The position numbers and the translations under genes were made by a program. Positions 1-11,034 of a stretch of DNA of 64,000 bases are shown here, one piece after another (position 1 is the stretch's first letter; every line of letters begins with the position of its first letter). The notes under the pieces are model-generated. The model had not been told where the DNA came from and ran no database searches. It saw only the letters and a program-made list of their open reading frames with translations. The stretch is from Chrysaora quinquecirrha. Its lineage: Eukaryota > Cnidaria > Scyphozoa > Semaeostomeae > Pelagiidae. The stretch is from the NCBI GenBank assembly GCA_014526335.1, contig JACTAT010000268.1, forward strand, positions 340,777 to 404,776, read 5' to 3'.

Positions 1-592
1 AAAAGTGACAACTTTTCTTTACCGCAACATTGCAAAGCCCAAAACACCCAACATGGACTAGGGTGGGTGCTACTTTGACTATACATTTTTTTTAAAAACT
101 CTTTATAAGAAACCCAGACTCTCGGATGGCCAAAAACTTTAGAAACTCCAGAACTGAAAGAAACTTTTCGCATTATTCTGTGACATATTCAAGCATTTTC
201 AATGTTTTGTGTTCAGTTCAATAACGTGGTATATTTGTGACACGAAGAAAAACTGGAAAACCACAAGCACCCAATATAATTTATATAGGTTTAGAACATT
301 ATTCAGAAAAAACTCAATATCATTAATACATAAAATCAAGAAACTCGTAAGAAATTTTCAGTACACTCAAAATCGGAAAATTCTACGAAACTTTGAGTAC
401 TGGGCAAATGTTTCAGTTTCTTATAAAAAAATAAGTTTATGCGAATTCCCACCTTAACTCAAACATCGCACCGCAATGCAATGGCGGGAATTTCTGGAAA
501 AGTTGAGAACATTAAAATTTGTGTAAAATAAATAAGAAGCACTGTTCAATGCTCATTTGAAGCACTGTTAGCTATAAAATAACCTTGCAAAT
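1..592. other. Upstream flank of RING gene, no gene seen
   Basis: I see no coding region here. Positions about 85-450 resemble a decayed copy of the repeat whose arms read TTTATAAGAAACC and which recurs near 50.5, 53.5, 62.0 and 62.8 kb. The last 100 bases before the ATG at 593 are probably 5' untranslated or promoter sequence, but no motif can be asserted. Confidence 0.4.
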
Positions 593-3500
593 ATGCTGCC
601 TGCCCGTAGGGCCAAGCAGAAGTGCCTGGATGCCTCAACAAGAAGGAAAAAGAAAACTGGCGACTTAGGCCTTCATGACACAAGTTTTGGGAAAGATAGG
701 CCAACAGACTGTTCAATTTGTCTGGAAAAGGTTGCTGTGAGAGGGAAACTGGGCGTCTGTAATCACTGGTTTTGCTTTCAGTGTATTTTTGAATGGTCAA
801 AGGTATACTAATATTTATGCTTTTTTATATGTGTACCGTCAACGTCAACCGGGGTGACTTCGGACTGCTGGGTGACTTCGGACAAAAATATTGTTTCTGC
901 TTTCTGCTTTGTGGTGGCACTTGAGAAGATTAAGAAATCGTGAATTAAGTTTTTTTAAGTTGTTCGAGGGTGAAACTCTTGCTTTGACTGGAAATTTATC
1001 AACTCAGTCTAGAAACTCTCAAAGAACCGGCTCGCAAATTTATCGCAATGGGCCTAAATTGAGCGAATTTGTTTTGATGTCTTTTCTCACGAACAGATGG
1101 AACCTTCCGCAAAATTTCTTGCCAGATCTTCTCTTTTTGACTCTTTTGGAAACTTTTTGTAGCTTTTTTCATCTTCGAAATATGTCTTGATTATTTCAAT
1201 GCGAAAACATTACGTCTGTCCGAAGTCACCCCAGAGTAGGCGGGATGACTTCGGACGACTTTATCTTCAATTACCGCGAAGGAGATAAGATCGAGTAAAT
1301 AACAGACACCACTTTTCAAATTTGCTTTGGACCTTTGTTACTTTTATCAAAGAGCTAAAAGAATTATATGATTAGTTTTTGTAATATTCATAGAAATATA
1401 CCATAAAGTGTCCGAAGTCACCCCGGTTGACGGTATATAATAATGTCGAAGAAGTAGATTGGCTAAGGGAGCTCCCTCCCTGACCCTGTCTCCCTGATAT
1501 GTGATATGGGACATGGTTCTTCCATGACATGCATGGAAATGATGGCCATGGTAGTAGGCTGTATCCAATACAGGTAAATGTAATTGTAGGAGGATGGAAT
1601 CCAGAGTGCATACCATGTTACCACCACACCGGAGATATGCAGACAAATTTAATAGGACTTTACGCCAAAAGAAACAATAGATCTATTTGTTTTATAATTG
1701 AAATAAAAGTTCATACTCTGAGGAGTGTCAGACGAAAAAAGCTTTTAAGTATGCCCGAGAATGATTCTGCTGTTCATCCCAATCTTGAAGTTTTGTACAA
1801 CTCAAAGACTATTGAAATAAAAGTCTAGGCTATTGTTTTTTTTAAAGATCCACACCAGTACGCCAATAAAATTTTGGACTCCACGCAGGAGATCTCCGGC
1901 GTAGGCTACATGGAATGCACACTGGACGTGGAATCCATGTAGCCTAAGCCAGAGAAATCTGGCATTGGAGTTTTGAATTTTGTTGGGTACTGGCATAAAT
2001 CTGTCTGAAAAAAAATTTATTCTCAGGCCTCACCAGGAAGATTTTAGTAGGTGGGCGGTAATCGCTCCCCTCAAAAAATTCAGGCAGGCGGTTTTTTATC
2101 TTCCTTAAGTGACTGTTAAAGGGTATAATACGGTACAAAACGGAAGAAAACAAAGTTTTTAAGGAGAAAAATACCTATTTAAATTAATTAAAAGCAATTT
2201 TAAAATTCGAAACAAAAAAGAAATAAAAGAATCTTTATGAGGATAAAAGTACATTCAGTCTTCAACTGTGACCCTTATGGTCATCAAAAGTCGTCAACAG
2301 AACTTAAAACACGAAAAGTCAAAGGTGATAAGGAGATTAGTCCATTTAAAGATTAACGCCGGAGATTTCCTGTCTGTCTGGTAATTAAGAAAGAAAAGCG
2401 AAGGTGGGCGGATTTTTCTGTTATTTGATATCGAGGGGAGCGATGACAGCTCGCCTCGAGCATTCGAGGGGAGTGACGAGGCGGGCGCGGGCGATCGCCC
2501 GCCTTAAAAGGCGAGGCCTGTATTCTCATATACTAATGGGTCTATTGTTTCTTTTTGCATGGAAACAGTTTTCATTGACATAATTTCCAGCATCATGACG
2601 GCATGGATTACAGTATCTGGCCATGCTGCCTTGACCTTGACAAGTAAACTTTATAGCACAATAAACAGGGTTTGGGGCAGAACCCCGAATACTAAAAATA
2701 TCACAGACAAACCATCCAAAAGGTTGTCTGAGATTTTCTTGAACACAAAATCATAAGATTTTACGATTTAAATTTCAAACTGATGCAAGTGGCCATCAAG
2801 ATGTGGCATGTTTTTTTTATAAGAACAATCTTTAAGAAACACCAAGCTGAAATTTGGGTCAAAAATTTTGACATTAAAATTTATGTCAAAAATCAGTACT
2901 CCAGAACTATTGAAATACGCACAAGCAAAGCTCACCAGCATGAAGCCCCTGCACAGAAGCATATTTTTAAGGTTTTTGAGAAGGGTAAGGGTGATAAGTT
3001 TGTGAAAAAAACTGCTTCAAAAATAAGAAACAGGCAGGCTAAAATCAAAGCCAATGTTCTTATTAAAAAAGCATGTAATGAAAATTCTTGCCCACATAGA
3101 AAATTAATCTTTGATGTAGTTTTCTCTTTTCTTCTCTTAGATGACAAACACTTGTCCACTTTGTAAATTAAGATTCCGATGCATAACAAAGGTAAGAAAT
3201 TTTTGCTGATCTTTTAAAAATACTATATACTGACCCCTACTTTTGTATTCTGTAAAAAATTTGAATTGAATTGAATCCTCATTGTAAATTTCTGCACATT
3301 TTGGGTTGTCAGCCATAAGTGCGTCGACCATTTCTCACCACTTTGAAATTTCGTAGTAAAAATGCTAAAAGGAAATTATTGTATTCTTACTGGAAAGAAA
3401 TGCAGGTAACCTACTTAAGTAAAACAGGTGTGTGTGTTTGTGCTTTACTAATCAACTGCTGTGGAACTCCAGAGGAACTGTTTTCGTCGATTGATGTTTG

Positions 3501-4498
3501 ATTTTGACGTGCAGGGAACACAGAGCCAGAGAAAGACCAGAGAAAGAGATCAGCATTTCATATTAACAATCTACTGAACTATCTACTGAACTAACTATTT
3601 ACAAAGAAACACATGTATTTAAAGTTGAGATACGAAAGTTGGCTGAGAATATGAACGGTACAAATAAGGAAAATAGCTATGCTGAGATTGTGAAGGAAAT
3701 ACAATGAGAATTGAAAAGCTGGACAAATAAAGCAATGATTGAAGTAATGCAGGAATGACCTGGTGAGATGATGTAATGCAGGCAGGCATGTGTAGGCGTA
3801 GCGAATGACGTGGTGATGCCGAGAGAATGAGATGCTTAGTTGAGTGATGTGAAACAACAGAATGAATTGAAATTTCCTAAATCAGAAGGAAAGGCCTAAA
3901 TTAAAGAAATGTCTAATTCACTGCACTACAACCTAAACTCTATAAGCAGCAAGATATGAAAAATATTTCAATATATTTGAATTCTTGTTGGTGACCAAAT
4001 GCTCCACCCTAGAGAGAATCTTTAATAAACTTTGTATCTGATCCACAAATGATTTCTTCTTTTGTTTCAAAGATAAATCTTGACCACTGGGCATCACCAG
4101 CAAAACAATTCAGAATCCAAGATAAAGATCAAAGTCTTGATGTAACAGCAGAAGATGCTGAATTAGCAATGGAGTTGGAGAACGAAGAATCAATGGAAAG
4201 TGATCAGAATGATTCAGATTATACGTTGGTATGTTTTTGTTTTGTTGTAGGTAATATTCTATTTAGAAGTAGTAAAAATGGTTTGCTATCAAAATAACCA
4301 TAACAGCAGCTTTATAAACACTTTATTTGATAGCTGAACCTAACTACTATTAAATCAACAAACCAACTAATTAACTTACTAATTAATTAACAAACAAACA
4401 AACTAACTAACTAACTAACCAATTAGCTAACTAGTTGACTAACTAACTAATTTATTTATTAACTAACTAACTAACTGACTGACTGATTAACTAACTAC

Positions 4499-4532
<34 letters not shown>

Positions 4533-4575
4533 TACTAACTAACTACATAAGTTAATAATTGACTTACTATGTAGC

Positions 4576-4621
<46 letters not shown>

Positions 4622-4880
4622 GCTAACTGATTTAGTAATAATTGACTAACTTTGTAGCAAACTAACTAGCTAACTAACAAACTAATTTTACTTTCTAACT
4701 AACTGACTAACTAATGAAATAACTAGCTAACTAAATAACTAACTAACTAACTTTCTAACTTTCTAAATAAATAGCACAATAACTAACTAACTAACTTATT
4801 AAATAACTAACCAACGAAGTATCTAACTGACTAAGTAACTTACTAAATAACTAACTAAGTATCTAAGTATCTAACTAACC

Positions 4881-4920
<40 letters not shown>

Positions 4921-7900
4921 GACTAAGTAACTATTTTGCCAACTAGCTAGCTAAGTAACTAACTAACTAACTTACTAACTAACTAACTGACTGACTAAGT
5001 AACTAACTTGCCAACTAGCTAGCTAACTAACTAACTGCTGACTAACTTGCAAAAATTTCTCGTTTCTTGCGCAATCATTTCTCGTTTCTTTCATGAAATC
5101 ACTCATGAAGAATGACCCTATCACGCAGGACCACTTGCAAGACCTCTGTTAACATACTAAAACAGCCGGCAAACACTATTAATCACTGGATTATCTAATT
5201 TTTCAGGAATATCAAGAACCAAGTAATGCTGATTATTTTTACTACGAAGATTCTTTCATCGATGACACAGATTTATCACCTCATTCAACTAATTTCTCTC
5301 TGGGTCATTATTTACAAAGGGTGAATAGTTTGACACGAAGTCCGTATACCTTTCGTTCAAGCAGAAGGGACAGCAACGTGAATTTTCAATCTGCATCTGA
5401 GGAGGTCAGGCAAACCGAGCAGACAGTGAGACATAACGGACGTGAAAGGAGACCACAGACAAGGTATGTTGATAAATGTTGCAGCTCAGACCTCGTTTAC
5501 ACTATGCCTGTACGAGACAAATTTGGTAGGAACTATGACATTTTGGCCTCACTTCTACACTATGCAAGCACAGTCTTGAGATGAAAATGGAATGAAATGA
5601 ATACGATACACTAACTGGCTCCATCTGAAAACGGCATAGTGTCAACTGTTGAATACGGTACAGTTTGATGCTGCTTTGCTGATTCAATTCAACCAGTTTC
5701 TCTTCGTTCTTGTTGACATGAAACAATAGATTTCAGGCAAAGAGCGGTGACCTTGCCCATAGTATTCACTTCATACCGGCATAGTGTAAATGGGAATTCG
5801 CAATTCCCTACCCGATGTGAAATCCTACCGTATTCATTGCATACCGGCATAGTGTAAACTAAAAGCAATCATAAAATAAACTGTGGATTAAAAACTTACG
5901 ACCTTGGCCAACCAGCCTATGTATATATAGTAGAACCTGATTTAATGAACACTACTATCGGAATGATTATTATTGTGACAGATTGTATATAAGGAAAGAT
6001 CACCAAGACATTGAAGCATTTCTGCGAACCCTGGCATCTGTTTTAGAACATCACAACACACGATTAAGCCGAGTGCAAAGATTCTATCATAGAAAAAGCT
6101 CTATGAAGCCCCATCTCTCTTTTTGGCACCCTTCTTTAGGGCCTTTGCACACTAGAGTACTTTTCCAAATTTTAGTAAGGATTAACAAGTTAACACCTTT
6201 TTCCTAGTGTGCAAGGACTTTTTGCATTTTCTACTATCCATAAATTCTAGTAAGGATGAAACAGGCCGACTAATTAAATATGGGCAGCTCCCGAGCTGCC
6301 CTTATTTCTGCCAAATGTCATCACGGATTAATTTCTTGACCTGAAGCGACATTTTCTTGCTTTTTCACTCGTTCTCGAAATAAGATGTCGGATGAAGAGT
6401 TTTCATGCTTTTTATGATCGTTTTCTATTTGCTGGAGCAAAGCGGCCAGGGCAGAATGCAAAGAATGATCTTGGTATTATCTGCATATGTTAGAACTTTT
6501 ACACTTTTACAAATGCAACAAGCGGCATTAAGGTTCTTTATTCAACAATATTCTGAAGAGCTAAAGTCGGAGAACTCAGATTCTGAAATTTAATTCATGT
6601 CATTCACTAAATATCGAAAATAGGCCATTTCAAAATAAATATAATTCAAGTTGATGGTGCATTGAGGGTGAAAGAAAGAAAGAATTCTTCTCAGACGTTA
6701 CGGTGAACCCTATCAAATCTGTCATCAGAAGTCGAAATGATTGATAGAGACTATTTCAGGGCATCAGGAATTTATGGTCGGAACTGAATAATTAGCAAAT
6801 GCGCCCCACTGTTTGGTAGAATTTTGGCAGAATTTTAGGTCTAGTGTGCAAAGGGCCTTTTACTTTACTCTGTTGGTTTTGCGAAATCTATTATGATCTA
6901 GACTGTAGATATCTTTTTCATGAAAGACCGCCAGTCAATTGAGTTTTCAATGCTAAAATCATAATAAAGCTTCCAAAACTTGGTCTGGGTGCAAAGTTTT
7001 ACTGTCCTATTACCTAATACTATTGATTTAATCAGCGTTCAGAGTTTTCGATTCTATAAAGGATTTGATCGTGACAAGTAACTAGGGGTGAAATTTTTCA
7101 TCCTGACTTGTCTAAGCCCTTATAAAATCGTTAACTTTGAACACTCATGAAATCAATGATACCAACCTCGTCCCCAGGGTGAATAGGCCTCTACGTGAAA
7201 CTCCGCTGTCCATATTCGAGCCTGGTATCGGCATTGCTATTCGCAATTTCATTGGCTGTTCAAACAATAGAAGTTTTAAGTGACGTCACAGTTTCTTTAA
7301 CATTTCACACAAAAATAGGCCGAAAACTATGTAAAAAACATCTATAAAACCAAAAAATGATGCTACATGAGATATTGTATCTTGTCTCACAGTTATCAAT
7401 GAAGTTCTTCGCATATCCTTTCTTAGAACATCTGCTTTCGGGATCTACGTCTTGTTTTTATGCCTAGGCCAAAATTTCAAGAATTTTGGCAGATTTTGTG
7501 GCCGGTACCAGGGCCAAAATCGATTTGACGGTTGAGATTCGAGGAAATTCGATTTGGGGCCTGGGGACGAGTTTGCAATTATACCAGCGCTAAGGTAGCA
7601 AAACTCTACGCCTAGTCTGAATTGTGACTGATTAATACGACTTTGGTATAAAAACTCTATATCTCGAAGTTATGAAAATTTCCATAATCGTTATTCGTCA
7701 AAAAGTTCATTTATGGCTAACAACTTAAACAACCGAACAACCCGTTCTGGTGTTTTAACAGGAGCTTGGTTCTTTAGTAGCCTTGACATTTTAACATGCA
7801 TTAAGTGCATAATTCTCTGATAGAACTTTTTTCGAGCCCTTTTAACAGAAAGAAAATACTGTATTTGGCCAATTTTTAACGGGCGAGGTTTAGTTCAATT

Positions 7901-10900
7901 CCTGTACTCAATATTTTCCAATACAAAATATAGGAACAAGTAAATGACATGAATTTCCTCTTGTAGGCAAAGTGCTAATCTTTATACTGCAGAAACGAGC
8001 GAAAGTGATCGACCATCATTGGCAACGACTGGTAAGTTACCTGTAATCAGTGCTATAATCGCTCGAAAAAAACAGAGACCCACCCAAAGATATTGACAAA
8101 AAGCACCAAACAAATAAACACTAAACACTACATTTGACCCATTTGACCCAGGAAACTCTTGAATGACGATTTCTATCTGTCTACAAAGCACCGGTTTTGG
8201 CGTTGATGTAGACAGATCTAAGAACCCCAATGGTAAACGTTTACCATTTTCTGTGGATTTTGCGAACGAATCCTGTTGATTTGATCTTGTCCTCATAAAA
8301 TTACAAAATCGAAGTTAAGAAGACTTTTCTCACCACACGCAAACTTCACAGTGTTATTGTTTAGCCTGGACAGTAGCGCTTTTGCTTGTAAGCGACATTT
8401 AAGTTTGCCTTCCACTTTGCAGGTAGCAGAAGGAGACGAAGACAACATTTGAATTATTCGGAAGAAAGAGGGGCATGGTCGAGAAGGTCAACACGGTCAA
8501 CACGAGCACGAAATGCAACAAGACCTTCAGCAACTGTTTCTGGTTGGATTAACATGGCCCAAAAGAATTCGCACCGGTAATTAAGGATTCCTTTGTCTTA
8601 ATAGGAACCACTACTAGATGGAATTTTTCGCGCGAAGGGAAAATTCTTCACGACACATGCACATATTTTCTGTCCGACTCTTCATTGCAGCGGATGACAT
8701 AAAGTTAAAATGACAGCTCTTTGTGCGGATTTTGCCTAGTTGAGATGGTGCGTTAAGCTATCGCTATGGACGTATCCTTACTCATCCGGGTGTTCTATTG
8801 AATGAAGTTGTCTGACGCTCCGATAAAGACTCACAAAACCAACATAACAAAGACTGGTCAAATTTCCCCGAAGGACGGGAGGGGAACATGATATTGAAGG
8901 TAATGTAGTTTTCACAGGGTGCCGAGGGAGAAAACGATCACGCAAGAAGTCAAAATTTTCATCTACACCAAAAGTGTCGATTTTTGTCATTCTGGTCTTT
9001 TCCCTAGAGCACAACAAACAAAAGCCAAGCAAAAATGAAATTTATAGACAGGTGCAATTTGGTGCTTCGTTGATATGATCAAATTTCAAATTTAAGCCGG
9101 TCGAAAAGCAGTCTCAGTCAGAGATCGGAAAGAAAAACACACATAATAATGTTAGAAATCATATTTTGCATGAGATAATACCTTAAATAGATCAAGAAAT
9201 CCTTTGCAAATGATAAGATAACATTATTGTTACTAAATGCAGCACTGATTTTAATAATGTTCATTTTATATCCATTCTTGGTCGTCTGTAGCAAATCCGC
9301 CATAACTTGAAGAGCGCACCAAATTGAGAATTACATATCCTTCCAAAATCACGACAACGCAACTCTATGCGCTGTTTCTCCTCCCGCCCTTCGGGCTCCC
9401 TGCTTTTTATTTTTTATAGGGATTCTACGTCAAACGCCGAACAACACTCGTCTCAAAATTCTTCAACTGAGGATTCTTCCAGTGATGAAGAGTCTGATAG
9501 TCAAGAAATCCATATTCTTCAAAGAAAACCAAAGAAAACAAGATACGTTATATCTTCTGACGAGGAAGAGCAAGATGAAGATTCTGATGTCACAGAAATA
9601 GATTTTGATGAAGATAGATGCCGTTCGCCATGTATTGTTTCATCCCCAAACTCAACTACTCCCTGCACCCAGACTTCTACTACACCGTTGCATAGCAACG
9701 ATGAGGAGGCTTTCATGGAACCGAGGTCTCCTTCCGTAGTGTCATCACAAAGCTCTGCTGACGTAGTTAGGAGCAATTACAAGAGCAAGTATCAGAAAAC
9801 AGAAGAAAGCAAGACACGAATCTCGCCTCAGAGACAGACTCAAAGTAACATTTTATGCAGTGGTAATGTAGCCAAAGATAATGGTGACTGGATAGCATGG
9901 GAGGAGAGCAGCGAAAATAAAAAGCATTATTTGAGATCTTCAGTTCGTGATTTCAACCAGGAAAGTAAAGAAAATCAAAGCCGACGTAGATCGAAAAGAA
10001 CTGTTTCTAGGCCAGATTACTCAGAAATTTGTCATAGTGAAAAAAGTGATTATTCTGACCACTTCTCGGCGTTTGCAGAACAAAGGAAATCAAATGGAAA
10101 ATCACACAATAAGAAAACGAATAATCACAATGATTGGTCGTATTTATATCAAAGCAACAGAAATAACACTACTAGAGCTCCGCAGAGTACAGACGAAAAT
10201 TCAGCGGCTACAGCGTCCAGTAATGTATCTACGTACACGAGTAATGAGTTAATGGGTGCATATAATTTTAGCCAGGAAAGCCAAGGAAATCAAACCCGGC
10301 CTGGATCAAAAAGAGCTGTTTCAAGGCCAGATTACTCAGCAATTTCAAATTATCATAGTGAAAACAGTGATAATTCCGACGACATATCGGCCTTTGTGGC
10401 ACAAAGCAAATCACATGGAAAGTCACATAACAAGAAAAAGTACAACCAAGATGATGAAGCTTGTTTATATCAAAGCAACAGAAATGAAAATACAAAAGCT
10501 TCACACAAGACAGACGAAACTTCTACGGCTACAGCGTCCAGTTACGTGTCTACGTACACGGGCAAGGAGTCCCTTGGTGGACAAAACTCGACGGCTTCAA
10601 CGTCCATTTATCTTTCCACATACCAAGACCCATTCAATGGAAAAGAGAACAGCGAGTCGGGCACTGATGATTGGACAACTTTTAGAGCTACAAGACGTAC
10701 ACAAATGGCGACGGAAAGTTCGAGAAAGCGTCAGAAAAGGGACAATGGTTCTGTTCTATCTGAAAGACGCGCATGTAATGTCGAGCACAAAGGTTTTCGA
10801 TTCAGAAAGGTTACCGCTAGCGAGAGTCATTTAACGAATCACGCCTCATCGACCACAGCATCGGAATCGAATTTCTCCGCTTCGTCGGACGAAGATTCTT

Positions 10901-11034
10901 CAACCGCATATGATGAAGAACTTTTGCCGCGCGGCATTTTCGCACCAACGCCCCAAGAAAAGCCTCGATTTCGCACCATAAGTCAATGTTCGAGGAAGGC
11001 TAGAAGAATTATTGACTTACCTAAGTTGTTGTGA
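593..11034 (+). CDS. C3HC4 RING-finger protein, Topors/PHRF1-like RING, 835 aa
   Basis: Seven exons close in one frame: 593-802, 3141-3191, 4073-4228, 5207-5463, 7967-8031, 8423-8576, 9420-11034 (2508 nt including TGA). All introns are GT-AG. The RING is split between exons 1 and 2: ligands C40, C43, C56, H58, C61, C64, C75, C78, with a WSK stretch before the last pair as in Topors and PHRF1 RINGs. This suggests an E3 ubiquitin ligase (family knowledge). Exons 3-4 are acidic (about residues 88-224); exon 6 has an Arg-rich basic run likely to act as a nuclear signal. Exon 7 (538 codons) is Ser/Asp/Glu-rich, probably disordered, and contains two 105-residue tandem repeats. No PHD finger is visible, so it is not a full PHRF1. 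The ATG at 593 is the first Met before the RING. The exact orthologue is unknown. Confidence 0.85.
836..1433. mobile_element. TA-flanked MITE with CCGTCAACCGGGGTGAC ends
   Basis: Terminal inverted repeats of about 24 bp: the left end reads CCGTCAAC then CCGGGGTGACTTCGGAC with a 6-bp internal duplication, and the right end at 1410-1433 is its reverse complement. Both sides are flanked by TA, as in Tc1/mariner insertions. The TGACTTCGGAC motif occurs again at 870-883 and in both orientations at 1216-1257. There is no transposase ORF. It lies in intron 1 of the RING gene. Confidence 0.75.
1854..1994. mobile_element. Short foldback element
   Basis: An imperfect inverted repeat of about 65-70 bp arms around a small loop near 1920. 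The arms share GTAGGCTACATGGA and its complement TCCATGTAGCCTA, and the ends pair as CCAGTAC and GTACTGG. It would fold into one long hairpin. It lies in intron 1 of the RING gene. Confidence 0.6.
2015..2530. mobile_element. Possible non-autonomous element with GC-rich ends
   Basis: ATTCTCAGGCCTC near 2020 and GAGGCCTGTATTCTC near 2512 form rough inverted ends. GC-rich GGGCGG/GAGGGGAG motifs sit just inside both ends, unlike the AT-rich surroundings. The boundaries are approximate and no ORF is seen. It lies in intron 1 of the RING gene. Confidence 0.35.
4340..5045. repeat. (AACT)n tetranucleotide array
   Basis: About 700 bp dominated by AACT/ACTA units, with pure runs near 4495-4535, 4578-4622 and 4875-4920 separated by degenerate copies. 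It occupies most of intron 3 of the RING gene. Confidence 0.9.
5495..5859. mobile_element. MITE with GTTTACACTATGCC ends
   Basis: The left end GTTTACACTATGCC (5495-5508) is mirrored by GGCATAGTGTAAAC (5846-5859). The motif recurs internally near 5635 and 5775, each time beside CGGTA-like sequence. There is no ORF. It begins 31 bases after the exon 4 donor of the RING gene. Confidence 0.7.
6139..6857. mobile_element. MITE with GGCC(C)TTTGCACACTAGA ends
   Basis: Ends: GGCCTTTGCACACTAGA at 6139 and TCTAGTGTGCAAAGGGCC at 6840-6857. An internal inverted copy of the end motif, CCTAGTGTGCAAGGAC, lies near 6206. The element is non-coding apart from a 62-codon open frame (6405-6593) with no recognised product. 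It lies in intron 4 of the RING gene. Confidence 0.7.
6920..7720. mobile_element. Dispersed hairpin-cored repeat, interrupted copy
   Basis: Contains the core TTCTATAAAGGATTTGA and the downstream arm TGAAATCAATGATACCA seen in copies near 12.2, 16.1, 26.6, 34.0 and 40.5 kb. The copy is interrupted at 7168-7571 by another element and continues after it with ACTTTGGTAT and CTCTATATCTCGAAGTT. Ends are approximate. Confidence 0.55.
7168..7571. mobile_element. Nested MITE with CTCGTCCCCAGG ends
   Basis: CTCGTCCCCAGG at the left is matched by CCTGGGGACGAG at the right. It sits inside another repeat: flanking sequence on each side contains ATACCA, a possible target duplication. There is no ORF. Confidence 0.6.
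8860..9055. repeat. Dispersed repeat, copy 1 (CCCGAAGG...GGGTGCCGAGGG)
   Basis: Resembles 63376-63585: shared blocks include CGAAGG(A/G)CGGGAGGG, TGATATTGA, GGTGCCGAGGGA, AGTCAAAATTTT and AGACAGGTGCAATTT/GGACAAGTGCAATTT. The family is unknown. It lies in intron 6 of the RING gene. Confidence 0.55.
9952..10581 (+). repeat. Two 315-bp in-frame tandem repeats in RING-gene exon 7
   Basis: Unit 1 (9952-10266) and unit 2 (10267-10581) encode 105 residues each. They share motifs such as SRPDYS, NGKSHNKK/HGKSHNKK, LYQSNRN and STYT in the same order, with many substitutions between the copies. Confidence 0.85.

Noticed and set aside
593..802. PHRF1 orthology for the RING gene
   Set aside because: The RING resembles it, but no PHD finger follows in any exon; Topors-like is equally possible, so no symbol was given.
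2783..3166. A 127-codon lysine-rich plus-strand frame in RING-gene intron 1
   Set aside because: Overlaps RING exon 2 in another frame, has no recognised domain, and its composition fits AT-rich noncoding DNA.
9947..10834. Plus-strand frames of 101 and 192 codons overlapping the RING gene's last exon
   Set aside because: Out-of-frame shadows of a real exon; they echo the 315-bp repeat but have no independent support.
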